A stretch of DNA of 64,000 bases from Enterobacter kobei (GCF_001729765.1 NZ_CP017181.1:1-64000), one strand, 5' to 3'. Positions 43,139 through 52,879 are shown, counted from the first letter of the stretch. The notes: a model not told the origin generated them from the sequence alone. Translations and numbers: made by a program.

Positions 43139-44359
43139 ATGATTTCAGAGAAATTACCACAAAATATGACGCTAAAGTCATGGCTCGCTTTAGTTATTCT
43201 GGCAATTTCAACATTCACCATCGTTACCACTGAACTTGCGCCTGTAGGGTTATTAACTCCTATTGCAGAGGGGCTCCATTCTTCGGAATCCGCGGTTGGC
43301 ATGACCGTGTCTCTTTATGCGTGGGTAGGGGCATTAAGCGCATTGTTTGCCTCCGTGTTCCTGGGAAATGTGGCGAAAAAGCGTCTTTTGTTGGTACTCA
43401 CCGTCGTTCTTATGATATCCAATATTTTGGCCGCCACGGTAAGCACTTACGGTGCTCTACTGAGTGCGCGCGTATTGGGTGCACTTGCTCATGGTGCATT
43501 CTGGGCAATGATTGGAGCGACTGCAGTAGCCATTGTTCCTGCCCGTTATATCGGTACGGCAACATCAATCGTATTTGGCGGTGTTTCTGCGGCAAGCGTG
43601 TTTGGTGTACCGGTTTCAAATTATATTGGCATTCATTTGGGCTGGAGACAGGCATTCTGGCTGATGGCAGCACTCAGCGTCGTGGCCTTTGTGGGCATTA
43701 CTGTTCTTGTCCCGCAAATAAACAATAAAAGCGCGATGGGTATTGATGCTCTCAAAAGAGTGCTGAAATCGTCCACGCTGTGGAAAATTTACTTTGCCAC
43801 GCTGCTTGCCGTTACCGCCCACTTTGCCGCATTTACCTACATTGAGCCTTGGTTACACATGCAGAGTTTACTCTCCGCTGCTTTTGTTCCGGCTGTGCTT
43901 TTAGTTTACGGCATCGCGGGTCTGGCCGGTAATTTCCTGACCGGCGTGTTGATTGATAAATATCTAAAGATGACGGTAGCTTTATCCGTGCTGCTTATCT
44001 GTGCGGTGCTGATCTTCCTCGGACGGTCAGGTTCCTCACTCTCTGTCGCGCTCATTTTCACTGCCATGGTTATCTGGGGCGTTGCGGTATCAGGAGTATT
44101 TGTCGGATTTCAGACATGGGTGTTACGTATGGCGGAAGATAAAACGTTTCCAGCCTCAGCACTCTATGTTTCGTTTTTCAATATCGCCATTGGTATCGGT
44201 GCTTCAGTGGGGGCCTGGATGGTGTCATCGTTCCCGGTCCCCCTCCTGTATATCGTAGCGGGCACAGCCATTGGCCTTTCCATCCTGCTTGTCGCGGTTA
44301 TTCCTGCGAGCCTTACGACAAAACATTCTCGCGTGGAGAAATCGTACGAGTCAAATTAA
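43139..44359 (+). CDS. MFS transporter, sugar-efflux/DHA1 type
   Basis: 406-residue, 12-TM MFS protein resembling SotB/YdhP-type exporters. TM1 reads VTTELAPVGLLTPIAEGL; the segment GALLSARVLGALAHGAFWAMIG is the family's TM4 signature. Substrate unknown. It ends convergently against the aldo/keto reductase with a shared bidirectional terminator and is divergent from its likely LysR regulator. Confidence 0.85.
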   Translation: MISEKLPQNMTLKSWLALVILAISTFTIVTTELAPVGLLTPIAEGLHSSESAVGMTVSLYAWVGALSALFASVFLGNVAKKRLLLVLTVVLMISNILAATVSTYGALLSARVLGALAHGAFWAMIGATAVAIVPARYIGTATSIVFGGVSAASVFGVPVSNYIGIHLGWRQAFWLMAALSVVAFVGITVLVPQINNKSAMGIDALKRVLKSSTLWKIYFATLLAVTAHFAAFTYIEPWLHMQSLLSAAFVPAVLLVYGIAGLAGNFLTGVLIDKYLKMTVALSVLLICAVLIFLGRSGSSLSVALIFTAMVIWGVAVSGVFVGFQTWVLRMAEDKTFPASALYVSFFNIAIGIGASVGAWMVSSFPVPLLYIVAGTAIGLSILLVAVIPASLTTKHSRVEKSYESN

Positions 44360-44411
44360 CGACTGTGCAAGGCACTGCTGAGAAATAAAAAAACGTGACT
44401 TTGTTAGCCAT

Positions 44412-44438
44412 AAAAAACCGGGTCTCCCCGGTTTTTTT
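44412..44438. terminator. Bidirectional terminator
   Basis: AAAAAACCGGG-TCTC-CCCGGTTTTTTT: symmetrical stem with A- and T-tracts, serving both the MFS gene and the convergent reductase gene. Confidence 0.88.
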
Positions 44439-44458
44439 ACGTTGTTGAGCGGAATATA

Positions 44459-45457
44459 TCAGGCGTTCACACCTTTCATGCCTTCTTCCGAATATCGTTC
44501 CCCTTTAATTTCTATCTTCCGATGAATGTTGTTCAGCGATTCAACATCGCTTTTTTCCAGAATAACTTCCGCCGCATGAGCGTTTTCAGCCAGATAACGG
44601 GTATGCTTAGTGCCAGGAATTGGAACCAGCTTATCGTATTGTGCCAGCAGCCAGGCCAGAGCAATTTGCCCTGTAGTGCAATCGTATTTCTGTGCAAGCG
44701 GGGTAATTGCATCGAGCAACTGGCGATTATGATCCAGACTGGACTGAATAAAACGCGCATTATTCTTGCGGAAATCACCGTCTGCAAAATCGTCGTTGCT
44801 GAGGTATTTGCCTGTCAGGAAGCCTCTGCCAAGAGGAGAGTAAGGGACCAGGCCGATACTCAACGCTTTCACAACCGGTAGAACGGTATCCTCAATATCA
44901 CGCGTCCACAGCGAATATTCGGTTTGCAGCGCGGTGACCGGATGTACCGTATGGGCTCGCTGTAACGTTGAAGCCGACACTTCACAAAGACCAATGTGAT
45001 TAATTTTACCTTCCTTAACGAGTGTGCTCAGGCACTCCATGCTTTCTTCGACCGGCGTTTCGTTGCTGACCCTGTGAAGATAAAAGAGATCAATCCGTTC
45101 AACGCCAAGCCGCTTAAGGGATTCGTTACAGCAGCGGATAATATAGTCGGGTGTGTTATTGATAGTGCGGGCATAGGACTCGTCAGGAGAGCGATCGATA
45201 CCGCATTTCGTGGCAATTTTAAACTGCTCGCGAGTGCTTTTATCCAGCCCGGCAAGAAAGTGACCGATTAGCCTTTCATTATGGCCACGGCCATATAAAT
45301 TTGCGGTATCAATAAACGTCACGTTCAGATCGATGAGGTTATGCAATACCTGCAGTGAGCCTTTGTCATCAGTCTGGCCATAAAATTCACTCAGACCCAT
45401 GGCACCGTAGCCGACGGCACTGACGGTAAGATTTTGAGATAAAGTACGTGTTTTCAT
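44459..45457 (-). CDS. Aldo/keto reductase
   Basis: 332-residue NADPH-dependent reductase with a TIM barrel. The catalytic tetrad is recognisable: Asp and Tyr in FIDTANLYGRG (about residues 50-55), Lys in KIATKCG near 84, His in FYLHRVS near 128. The cofactor loop PIPGTKHTRYLAENAHA is close to the C-terminus. It resembles the YajO/AKR13-like group; the physiological substrate is unknown. Part of the LysR/MFS/AKR cassette inserted between yicN and nepI. Confidence 0.88.
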   Translation of the reverse strand: MKTRTLSQNLTVSAVGYGAMGLSEFYGQTDDKGSLQVLHNLIDLNVTFIDTANLYGRGHNERLIGHFLAGLDKSTREQFKIATKCGIDRSPDESYARTINNTPDYIIRCCNESLKRLGVERIDLFYLHRVSNETPVEESMECLSTLVKEGKINHIGLCEVSASTLQRAHTVHPVTALQTEYSLWTRDIEDTVLPVVKALSIGLVPYSPLGRGFLTGKYLSNDDFADGDFRKNNARFIQSSLDHNRQLLDAITPLAQKYDCTTGQIALAWLLAQYDKLVPIPGTKHTRYLAENAHAAEVILEKSDVESLNNIHRKIEIKGERYSEEGMKGVNA

Positions 45458-45664
45458 AGTTTTTCCTTTTCAGACGCTATGATTGTTTCACCTCAATTGT
45501 GGTTACTGAATTTTCATTTTCGTTATGCTGAAAAGGTATCAGTCACCGCCGATCTGCCTTCCGAATCATTAAAAACCACAAAAGTTGTCTAAACGTTAAA
45601 TTCGTCACACTTTTGATGATAAACTGCGCGACTTTTCCGCACGTTTTTATCTTCAGGTGACGCC

Positions 45665-46855
45665 ATGACAGAACATATCCAGCCCTCGACCAGACCGCAG
45701 ACCAAAGAGGTTTCTCGCCCCAACTGGTCGGCGGTTTTCTCCGTGGCGTTCTGCGTTGCCTGCCTGATCACCGTCGAGTTTCTGCCGGTCAGCCTGTTGA
45801 CGCCGATGGCGCAGGATCTCGGCATTTCCGAGGGCGTGGCGGGGCAGTCCGTTACCGTGACCGCCTTTGTGGCGATGTTCGCCAGCCTGTTTATCACGCA
45901 GGTGATTGGCGCCATTGACCGCCGCAAAGTGGTTATTCTTTTCAGCGTCCTTCTGACGCTCTCCTGCCTGCTGGTCTCCTTCGCGGAAAACTTCACCCTG
46001 TTGCTGCTGGGGCGCGCCTGTCTGGGACTGGGTCTTGGCGGTTTCTGGGCGATGTCCGCCTCGCTCACTATGCGCCTGGTACCCGCGCGTACGGTGCCGA
46101 AAGCGCTGTCCGTCATCTTCGGTGCGGTCTCCATCGCGCTGGTGATTGCCGCACCGTTGGGCAGCTTCCTCGGCGGGATCATCGGCTGGCGTAACGTCTT
46201 CAACGCGGCGGCGGTGATGGGCGTGCTCTGTATTCTCTGGGTATGGAAGGCATTGCCGTCCCTGCCGGGCGAAGCGGCGCATCACAAACAGAATATGTTC
46301 AGCCTCCTCAAGCGTCCGGGTGTGCTGGCGGGGATGACCGCCATCTTTATGGCCTTTGCCGGGCAGTTTGCCTTCTTCACCTACATCCGTCCGGTGTATA
46401 TGACCATGGCGGGCTTTGACGTGGATGGTCTGACGCTGGTGTTGCTGAGCTTTGGTATCGCCAGCTTTGTCGGTACGTCGCTGTCGTCCCAGTTCCTGAA
46501 ACGTTCCCTGAAAGTGGCGCTGGCTGGCGCGCCGCTGGTACTGGCAGTGAGTGCCACGGTGCTGGTGCTGTGGGGTAGCGATAAGTGGGTCGCCTCGGCG
46601 ATTGCGGTTATCTGGGGCTTTGCTTTTGCGCTGGTGCCGGTTGGCTGGTCGACGTGGATTACTCGCTCGTTGGCCGATCAGGCGGAGAAAGCCGGGTCGA
46701 TTCAGGTGGCCGTGATCCAACTGGCAAACACCTGCGGCGCGGCGGTGGGCGGCGTTGCACTGGACCATCTGGGACTGACGTCGCCGCTGGTGATTTCCGG
46801 TACGCTGATGTTGCTGACAGCGCTGCTGGTGGCCGGGAAGGTTAAGGCGAAGTAA
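45665..46855 (+). CDS. nepI: Purine ribonucleoside efflux transporter NepI
   Basis: MFS exporter of 396 residues homologous to E. coli NepI (YicM), which exports inosine and guanosine. Sequence begins [22 protein letters not shown]1 contains [21 protein letters not shown] and TM4 [19 protein letters not shown] 45665 has CAGGTGA upstream. A perfect 15-bp palindrome follows the stop. Confidence 0.93.
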   Translation: MTEHIQPSTRPQTKEVSRPNWSAVFSVAFCVACLITVEFLPVSLLTPMAQDLGISEGVAGQSVTVTAFVAMFASLFITQVIGAIDRRKVVILFSVLLTLSCLLVSFAENFTLLLLGRACLGLGLGGFWAMSASLTMRLVPARTVPKALSVIFGAVSIALVIAAPLGSFLGGIIGWRNVFNAAAVMGVLCILWVWKALPSLPGEAAHHKQNMFSLLKRPGVLAGMTAIFMAFAGQFAFFTYIRPVYMTMAGFDVDGLTLVLLSFGIASFVGTSLSSQFLKRSLKVALAGAPLVLAVSATVLVLWGSDKWVASAIAVIWGFAFALVPVGWSTWITRSLADQAEKAGSIQVAVIQLANTCGAAVGGVALDHLGLTSPLVISGTLMLLTALLVAGKVKAK

Positions 46856-46860
46856 ACCAA

Positions 46861-46893
46861 ATGTCCCCTCTCCCCTATGGGGAGAGGGGACAT
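46861..46893. repeat. Perfect 15-bp palindrome between nepI and yicL
   Basis: ATGTCCCCTCTCCCC and its exact reverse complement flank a TAT loop, between convergent nepI and yicL. It shares the CCCTCTCCC/GGGAGAGGG core with repeats at 47873 and 63175. Without a T-tract it is a dispersed repeat rather than a canonical terminator, though it may stop transcription. Confidence 0.8.
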
Positions 46894-46897
46894 CAGG

Positions 46898-47803
46898 CTA
46901 CGCCGATGCCTTAACCCTTCTACGCGAATCCATCGAAATCAGCACCACCGACGACACAATCAACAGCGTCCCCAGCCAGTCCGGCAGGGTGAACGCCACA
47001 CCCAGCAAAACCACCGACAGTAATGCGCTGCTCAGCGGCTCAGCGCAGCTCAGAATGCTTGCCTTCGGCCCGCCAATCATCTGTGCGCCTTTCAGATACA
47101 GGCTAAATGTTAGCGCCGTACCGATTACCACCAGGTAGAAGAAGGCCAGCAGCAGGCCGCCGTCAATCACAAAGGTGGTCCCGCGTCCGGCGTAGAACGG
47201 CGTCAGCATGAGCCCGGCAATCAACATACTCCAGCCGACAATCGGCAGCGTGCCGTAGCGGGCAATAAGTGTTGAGGGATACGTGGTGTAAAACGCGGCG
47301 GCAAAGGCCGAGGCGATACCGAAGAACAGCGCGGCAGGAGAGATGGAGAGCGAGGTCGGGTCGCCGTGAGTCACCAGCAGGAAAGTACCTATCAACGACG
47401 TAAAAATCGCTGACAGGACAAACACGCCGGGACGCTTTTTTCGCGCCAGCGCAAACCAGGCCACGATAATGGTCGGTGACAGAAACTGCAGCACGGTGGC
47501 GGTAGCCGCGTTGGATTTTTCAATCGTCAGCAGGAAGGTGAGCTGCACGGTAAGCGCGCCAACCAGAGAGAAGAACAGCAGGCTGAGGGCATCTTTGCGA
47601 TGCTTGATGACCGAGAAAATCTTGTCGCCGTGAACGAAAGAAAGCGTCAGCAGGATCACGCCGGTAAACAGCAGGCGAACCATGGTCAGATAAGGCGAAG
47701 AAATGTGGCTTTTCTCCATGATGTACTGCGCGCAAACCCCTGAACTTCCCCATAAAACGGCGGCGATCAGGACGTTTAACATCCCTTTGCGTGTGGAACC
47801 CAT
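46898..47803 (-). CDS. yicL: EamA-family permease YicL
   Basis: Ten-TM DMT/EamA exporter-like protein, 301 residues, beginning [20 protein letters not shown], essentially the E. coli YicL start; I therefore use ATG 47803 rather than the longer frame. Two EamA repeats are visible, with [19 protein letters not shown] and [20 protein letters not shown]. Substrate unknown. Convergent with nepI. Confidence 0.92.
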   Translation of the reverse strand: MGSTRKGMLNVLIAAVLWGSSGVCAQYIMEKSHISSPYLTMVRLLFTGVILLTLSFVHGDKIFSVIKHRKDALSLLFFSLVGALTVQLTFLLTIEKSNAATATVLQFLSPTIIVAWFALARKKRPGVFVLSAIFTSLIGTFLLVTHGDPTSLSISPAALFFGIASAFAAAFYTTYPSTLIARYGTLPIVGWSMLIAGLMLTPFYAGRGTTFVIDGGLLLAFFYLVVIGTALTFSLYLKGAQMIGGPKASILSCAEPLSSALLSVVLLGVAFTLPDWLGTLLIVSSVVLISMDSRRRVKASA

Positions 47804-47872
47804 GTTCTCCCCTGCTATGTTGATTTTTTTGTAGCATAACATGGGATATAGCCGGGTTGTGTGCGGCCTGAT

Positions 47873-47908
47873 GCCCTCACCCCAGCCCTCTCCCACAGGG
47901 AGAGGGAG
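47873..47908. repeat. Dispersed CCCTCACCC/CCCTCTCCC repeat
   Basis: CCCTCACCCCAG followed by CCCTCTCCC-ACA-GGGAGAGGG: a short hairpin with an asymmetrical tail. The same unit occurs in the opposite orientation at 63175-63211. Confidence 0.75.
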
Positions 47909-47917
47909 AAAACACTA

Positions 47918-47944
47918 AAAACGGCAACGTTGCGTTGCCGTTTT
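47918..47944. terminator. Terminator after the porin gene
   Basis: Perfect 12-bp stem AAAACGGCAACG / CGTTGCCGTTTT with a 3-nt loop, 13 bases past the porin stop on the minus strand; symmetrical, so bidirectional. Confidence 0.9.
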
Positions 47945-47956
47945 GCGTTTACCTTG

Positions 47957-49336
47957 CTAGAACCACGCCTCCCACATCGCGCCGACGTTGAAGTCGTCCA
48001 GCGTTTCGTCTTTGGTATTACTCACGCGGGCGGTGCGTTCGTTATCCACTTTGCCGCCGGTCACGTAGAAGCGCAGCATTGGACGGAACTCCGGCCCCAT
48101 GGCGATAGACATGTTCTGCGACAGGGTCAGCTTCCAGCCCTTGTTATCGCCGCCGTTGTCATAATCAACGTGCTGCCAGCCCGCTTCGAGCCAGGTGGAG
48201 TGAACGTCGTTCCACCAGTGCATTGGGCGCACGATGGCGTTGTAGTTCTTACGGTTGTCGGTCTTATCACGACTGTTGTCGTAGTCGTGGAAGGCGAGGA
48301 TGTACTCTACCTGCGTGGCCTGGGTGAATTTGTATAATCCTTCGAAGCTGGCGTAAACCGTGGTCAGATCCTCGGTTTTGTTGAACACGCTGTTGTCCGC
48401 ATTATCGGAGTAACGCGCGATCACCTTGTTCACGCCGCTGTCGTTGGTGTGGCTCAGCACCACGCCGCCCTGCCAGGCGTTCAGGCGCTCGTCGCTTTCA
48501 ACCGCTTTGGAGTCAAAGCCGTAGTTAGCGTACAGCTCCATGTCGATCGGGCCGAGCTTCATGCCGTGAATTTTTGACGTCGCGGCGTAGTTGCCTTTGT
48601 CGCCCGTGCCGGAACCGCCGGTACAGGTGATGCGCGATGGGTTGGCTTCATCCTCCATCACTTCCGGGCTACAGGATTCCACCGCCGCCACGGCAGCGAC
48701 GTCAAACTGCACGCCGCCGATGTCGAAGTTTTTCACACCGGCACCCTGGCCGTCGTGGTTCATCCAGAAGTAATCGTTAATGCCCTGCTGTGGACGCTGA
48801 TGGAAGTCACGACCCGCCCAGAAATAGGCGTTCGGGTTGGAGGCCATAATGTTGGTCACGCCCGCGTAGGCTTTTTTAAGGTTAACTTCGTCGCCCCAGT
48901 GGTCGATCATCACGTTGATGTCCCAGATGGCGCCGTTATCACCCTTGAAGGCTTTAGAGAGCTGGAATTCCCCACCGTTGCCCTCGTTACCCAGACGACC
49001 AATCGCGGAGGCGCCGTTGTAGGAACCGTCCACCGCCACGTATTTCTGATCGGCGGCCTGGAAGTGCGCGCCGTAGCGGGCGTAACCGGTAAATTTCACC
49101 CCGAATGGGATCGCCATATCCGGGGATTGCGCCGCGCTTTGCGGCTCGGTCACCACGTCTGCCTTTTTCGCGACCGCCGCATCCATTTTGGCCTGCCGCT
49201 CGGCCAGCGCTTTGTCCACCGCTTTAGCCACAATGGCGTCGATTTGCTCCTGCGTAAATTCTTGTGCGAGTACAGAAATTGGGCAAAGCGCGGCGATAAC
49301 CGCCATGGTTAATGGAAGTTTTTTAATCGTATTCAT
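47957..49336 (-). CDS. LamB-like carbohydrate porin
   Basis: Outer-membrane sugar porin of the LamB/BglH group, 459 residues: signal peptide to about residue 23 (PISVLAQ), a short coiled N-terminal segment (IDAIVAKAVDKALAERQAKM), then an 18-strand-type barrel ending with MWEAWF, the terminal aromatic needed for assembly. Probably the outer-membrane entry for the beta-glucosides handled by the adjacent PTS genes. ATG 49336 lies only four bases from the IS1 end, so the native leader has been lost. The nearest Shine-Dalgarno-like GGAG is in the IS1 terminal repeat, 12 bases upstream. Confidence 0.88.
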   Translation of the reverse strand: MNTIKKLPLTMAVIAALCPISVLAQEFTQEQIDAIVAKAVDKALAERQAKMDAAVAKKADVVTEPQSAAQSPDMAIPFGVKFTGYARYGAHFQAADQKYVAVDGSYNGASAIGRLGNEGNGGEFQLSKAFKGDNGAIWDINVMIDHWGDEVNLKKAYAGVTNIMASNPNAYFWAGRDFHQRPQQGINDYFWMNHDGQGAGVKNFDIGGVQFDVAAVAAVESCSPEVMEDEANPSRITCTGGSGTGDKGNYAATSKIHGMKLGPIDMELYANYGFDSKAVESDERLNAWQGGVVLSHTNDSGVNKVIARYSDNADNSVFNKTEDLTTVYASFEGLYKFTQATQVEYILAFHDYDNSRDKTDNRKNYNAIVRPMHWWNDVHSTWLEAGWQHVDYDNGGDNKGWKLTLSQNMSIAMGPEFRPMLRFYVTGGKVDNERTARVSNTKDETLDDFNVGAMWEAWF

Positions 49337-49355
49337 GGTTGGTAATGACTCCAAC

Positions 49356-49859
49356 TTATTGATAGTGTTTTATGTTCAGATAATGCCCGATGACTTTGTC
49401 ATGCAGCTCCACCGATTTTGAGAACGACAGCGACTTCCGTCCCAGCCGTGCCAGGTGCTGCCTCAGATTCAGGTTATGCCGCTCAATTCGCTGCGTATAT
49501 CGCTTGCTGATTACGTGCAGCTTTCCCTTCAGGCGGGATTCATACAGCGGCCAGCCATCCGTCATCCATATCACCACGTCAAAGGGTGACAGCAGGCTCA
49601 TAAGACGCCCCAGCGTCGCCATAGTGCGTTCACCGAATACGTGCGCAACAACCGTCTTCCGGAGCCTGTCATACGCGTAAAACAGCCAGCGCTGGCGCGA
49701 TTTATCCCCGACGTATCCCCACTGTTCGTCCATTTCCGCGCAGACGATGACGTCACTGCCCGGCTGTATGCGCGAGGTTACCGACTGCGGCCTGAGTTTT
49801 TTAAATGGCGGAAAATCGTGTTGAGGCCAACGCCCATAATGCGGGCGGTTGCCCGGCAT
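49356..49859 (-). CDS. insB: IS1 transposase frame InsB
   Basis: 167-residue frame holding the catalytic DDE domain of IS1 transposase ([48 protein letters not shown]). The active protein InsAB' is made by -1 frameshifting from insA on the A6C run. The sequence appears full length. Confidence 0.93.
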   Translation of the reverse strand: MPGNRPHYGRWPQHDFPPFKKLRPQSVTSRIQPGSDVIVCAEMDEQWGYVGDKSRQRWLFYAYDRLRKTVVAHVFGERTMATLGRLMSLLSPFDVVIWMTDGWPLYESRLKGKLHVISKRYTQRIERHNLNLRQHLARLGRKSLSFSKSVELHDKVIGHYLNIKHYQ

Positions 49860-50053
49860 CCAACGCCATTCATGGCCATATCAATGATTTTCTGGTGCGT
49901 ACCGGGTTGAGAAGCGGTGTAAGTGAACTGCAGTTGCCATGTTTTACGGCAGTGAGAGCAGAGATAGCGCTGATGTCCGGCAGTGCTTTTGCCGTTACGC
50001 ACCACCCCGTCAGTAGCTGAACAGGAGGGACAGCTGATAGAAACAGAAGCCAC
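49778..50053 (-). CDS. insA: IS1 InsA repressor
   Basis: 91-residue InsA with a Cys4 zinc-finger (CPSCSA...CSHCRKTW) and HTH; it binds the IS1 ends and represses transposition when made alone. Transcribed in the same direction as the porin and the PTS genes, so IS1 does not oppose operon transcription. Confidence 0.93.
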   Translation of the reverse strand: MASVSISCPSCSATDGVVRNGKSTAGHQRYLCSHCRKTWQLQFTYTASQPGTHQKIIDMAMNGVGCRATARIMGVGLNTIFRHLKNSGRSR

Positions 50054-50103
50054 TGGAGCACCTCAAAAACACCATCATACACTAAATCAGTAAGTTGGCA
50101 GCA

Positions 50104-51210
50104 TCACCCATTTTCGACACCCATGCCGTTTTCCGAAATAAAGCAGCGCGGGTTGCCGTAATTATCACGCAGGTTAACCAGAATATCGTAAATACCCGGC
50201 GCGTAGATTTCCCAGCCGCGGTACGGGTTCATCTTACGGCCCGGCATGTCGTAGTTATCAAAGAACCACTCCGGCATAAACGGCGCCTGTGGGTTCACCG
50301 CGCTGTCACGACACTTAACGCGGCGCGGCTGATAGTAGTTCACGCCGAGCAGGTCGATTTTCCCTTCCGCGATCAGGGCGCTATCTTCCGGCTTACAGGC
50401 AGGCAGCTGATCGTATGCCTTCAGCAGCGCAACCAGGTCCGCCGGGTATTCGCCGCGCAGGACCGGGTCGAGGAAGCTGCGGTTAAACATCAGATCCGCA
50501 ATGTGTGCCGCCTTCACGTCCGCCTGGTTTTGCGAGCGCGGATAGGACGGCGTCAGGTTTAATACGATGCCGATTTCCCCCGCGTAGTGACCGGCGCGGT
50601 AGGCCTGAACCGCCTTTGCGTGGGCCAGCACGGTGTGATACGCCACGGTGGCTGCCCGACGAAAATCCACCACGTTCGGGTAGTGGAAGTCGTACAGATA
50701 GCCGCCTTCCACCGGCACAATCGGCTCGTTGAAGGTAAACCAGTGCAGCACGCGATCGCCAAACAGCTCGAAGCAAATCTGCGCATAGCGGGCGTATGCG
50801 TCCACGACTTCTCGGTTTTCCCAGCCACCGATCGCCTGCATCGCCATCGGCATGTCGAAATGGAACAGGGTAATAAACGGCGTGATGCCCTGTTCATTCA
50901 GCTCATCAATGACCTGATGATAAAAATCGACCGCTTCCGGGTTCACTTCACCGATACCGTCAGGGATCAGGCGCGCCCAGCTAATCGAGGTACGAAAGCT
51001 GTTGTGGTTCAGCTGCTTTAACAGCTGAATGTCCGTTTTCCAGTGCTGATAAAACGTGGAGGTCTGCTGCGGCCCCACGCCGTTGTGAAAACGGTTTGGC
51101 TCGCGGGCAAACCAGTAATCCCACGTGGTTTCCCCCTCTCTTGCCCCTTCCGTCTGGAGAGCGGAGCTTGCGCTGCCCCACCAGAAGTTATCGGGAAATG
51201 CGTATTTCAT
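50104..51210 (-). pseudogene. GH1 6-phospho-beta-glucosidase truncated by IS1
   Basis: Family 1 glycosidase starting MKYAFPDNFWWGSASSALQTEG, with the acid/base in TFNEPIVPVEGG and the nucleophile in CFISENGMG. The frame stops within IS1 (GVENG then TGA from the IS end), at 368 residues against about 460-480 in the family. The lost roughly 100 C-terminal residues include the last barrel strand and the Ser/Lys/Tyr phosphate-binding loop of 6-phospho-beta-glucosidases, so the product is probably inactive. It follows the PTS IIC gene by 17 bp and was third in the operon. Confidence 0.9.
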
Positions 51211-51227
51211 GACCTTTCCTCTTTGAC

Positions 51228-52553
51228 TTAATTGCTTGCGGTTTCGGCAGCACCGACGGTCGCCTGCGCTTTCTGCTCTTCGTTTTTCATCAGCGTACGC
51301 TCATAGGCACGCAGGAAAGGCAGATACATCAGCGCGGACATCACCATACACACAAGGCACATCACCACCGGGCTCAGCGCCCAGTTCGCCGCCCACGAGG
51401 CGCCAATCGGTGCCGGGGTGGTCCACGGGGTTAACGAGACGACCTGCGCCAGCCAGCCGAGTTTGGTTGCCGCATACGCCAGACAGGCGTTGATCAGCGG
51501 AACGCACACGAACGGAATGAACAGCATCGGGTTCATGATGATCGGCGCGCCAAACAGAATCGGTTCGTTGATGTTAAAGAAGCTGGGCACCACGCCCATT
51601 TTGCCGATGGTACGCAGATGGGTAACGCGGCTGCGCAGCAGCAGGAACGCCAGGGGTAACGTGGAGCCTACGCCGCCAATCAGCAGGTAGTGATCCCAGA
51701 AGCCCTGCAGGTATACGTGCGGCAGCGCCGCGCCGGCCGCCAGTGCCGCCTGGTTTGCCGAGAGGTTCGCCATCCAGAACGGGTTCATGATGCCGGTGAC
51801 AATCAGCGAGCCGTGGATACCGGCGAACCAGAAGATCTGGCACAGCAGCACGGAGAGCAGAATAGCGGGCAGGGAGTCGGAGGCGGAGACCAGCGGCTCC
51901 AGCAGGTGCATGATCGCCTGCGGGATAATCATGCCGGTTTGCGCTTCGATGAACAGGTTCAACGGGTGCAGGGTACCGATCACCACCATCACCGGGATCA
52001 GGATCTCAAACGAACGCGCCACGCCGGTCGGTACTTCTTTCGGCAGGCGGATGGTGACGTTGTTCTGCTTCAGCCACGCATAAACGCGGGTGGCGTAGAT
52101 GGCGGTGATCAGCGCGGTAAAAATGCCCTGGCCGGAGAGATACTGGGTCGAGATTTTACCGTCGGCATACGGCGCGGCGACCAGCAGGAAGGCCATAAAA
52201 GCCAGCAGGCCGGACATCACCGGGTCGAGGTTAAACTGGCGCCCCAGGCTCGCCCCAATCCCCACCGAGATGAAGAAGGTCATCACGCCCATGCTGAGGT
52301 TAAACGGCAGCATCAGCTGTTCGCGGTAAGTCTGGGAGAAATCCAGCCAGCCGCGCGCAAAGCTATTGGTAGTATCCGCCGAAAACGGCGGGAAGATGAA
52401 CACCAGCATAAACGAGCCGATGATCATGAACGGCAGCGCGGCGGTAAAGCCGTCGCGGATAGCAATCACATACTTTTGCTGACCAAGTTTGGCGGCCAGC
52501 GGGGTAATTGACTGCTCAATCACCGCGACCATGGATTGATATAACGAACTCAT
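51228..52553 (-). CDS. PTS lactose/cellobiose-type IIC permease
   Basis: 441-residue membrane permease of the lactose/N,N'-diacetylchitobiose/beta-glucoside PTS family, with roughly ten TM segments. Motifs include ALPFMIIGSFMLVFIFPPF, CQIFWFAGIHGSLI and the substrate-site NINEPILFGAPIIMNP. It pairs with the IIB encoded 11 bp upstream. The likely substrate is an aryl- or di-beta-glucoside, inferred from the GH1 neighbour. Confidence 0.92.
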   Translation of the reverse strand: MSSLYQSMVAVIEQSITPLAAKLGQQKYVIAIRDGFTAALPFMIIGSFMLVFIFPPFSADTTNSFARGWLDFSQTYREQLMLPFNLSMGVMTFFISVGIGASLGRQFNLDPVMSGLLAFMAFLLVAAPYADGKISTQYLSGQGIFTALITAIYATRVYAWLKQNNVTIRLPKEVPTGVARSFEILIPVMVVIGTLHPLNLFIEAQTGMIIPQAIMHLLEPLVSASDSLPAILLSVLLCQIFWFAGIHGSLIVTGIMNPFWMANLSANQAALAAGAALPHVYLQGFWDHYLLIGGVGSTLPLAFLLLRSRVTHLRTIGKMGVVPSFFNINEPILFGAPIIMNPMLFIPFVCVPLINACLAYAATKLGWLAQVVSLTPWTTPAPIGASWAANWALSPVVMCLVCMVMSALMYLPFLRAYERTLMKNEEQKAQATVGAAETASN

Positions 52554-52564
52554 GTGAACACCTT

Positions 52565-52879
52565 TTAGTGTGCCGCTTCGATGAGCGACAGAGCATAGTC
52601 CAGTACTTTATCGCCACGCTGCATGCCGTAGTCCATCATGTCGATGGGCTGGACCGGAATGCCTTTCGTAGCCGCCTTGTCTGAGAGTGTCTGTAAAATG
52701 TATTTCACTTGTGGTCCGAGAAGCACCACCTGGTATTGCGGAAACTGCGTATCAAATTCGGAAACACCGTACGCATCTATTTTCACCGGCAAACCACGTT
52801 CTTTCGCGACATCGACCATTTTGCTGACCAACAGGCTGGTGGACATCCCGGCAGAGCAGCACAGCATAATCTTGAACAT
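52565..52879 (-). CDS. PTS lactose/cellobiose-type IIB
   Basis: 104-residue phosphocarrier starting MFKIMLCCSAGMSTSLLV; the phosphorylated cysteine sits in the CSAGMSTS P-loop near residue 8. ATG 52879 has GAGG upstream; a TTG two codons before it was not used. It transfers phosphate from a IIA to sugar via the IIC encoded next. No lactose-type IIA gene is present in this locus. Confidence 0.92.
   Translation of the reverse strand: MFKIMLCCSAGMSTSLLVSKMVDVAKERGLPVKIDAYGVSEFDTQFPQYQVVLLGPQVKYILQTLSDKAATKGIPVQPIDMMDYGMQRGDKVLDYALSLIEAAH

Larger units (their letters stand above)
49341..50108 (-). mobile_element. IS1 insertion sequence, 768 bp, no target duplication
   Basis: Complete IS1: the ends read GGTAATGACTCCAACTTATT (at 49341, plus strand) and GGTGATGCTGCCAACTTACT (at 50108, minus strand), and the length is exactly 768 bp. 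insA and insB are intact and an A6C slippery run lies between them (49796-49802). The 9 bp outside each end, TTCATGGTT and CATTTTCGA, do not match, so the usual 8-10 bp duplication is missing. One end abuts the porin start, the other cuts the GH1 gene, implying an adjacent deletion or recombination between IS1 copies. Confidence 0.95.

Noticed and set aside
45653..46768. Minus-strand open frame of 371 codons over nepI
   Set aside because: Composition is rich in Arg/Gln/His as in antisense frames of GC-rich membrane proteins; nepI is clearly the gene.
49341..50108. Possibility that IS1 forms a composite transposon with a second IS1
   Set aside because: Only one IS1 copy is visible in the window; there is no second copy on either side.
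51690..52511. Plus-strand open frame of 273 codons over the PTS IIC gene
   Set aside because: Same kind of shadow; Arg/Gln/His-rich with no domain.
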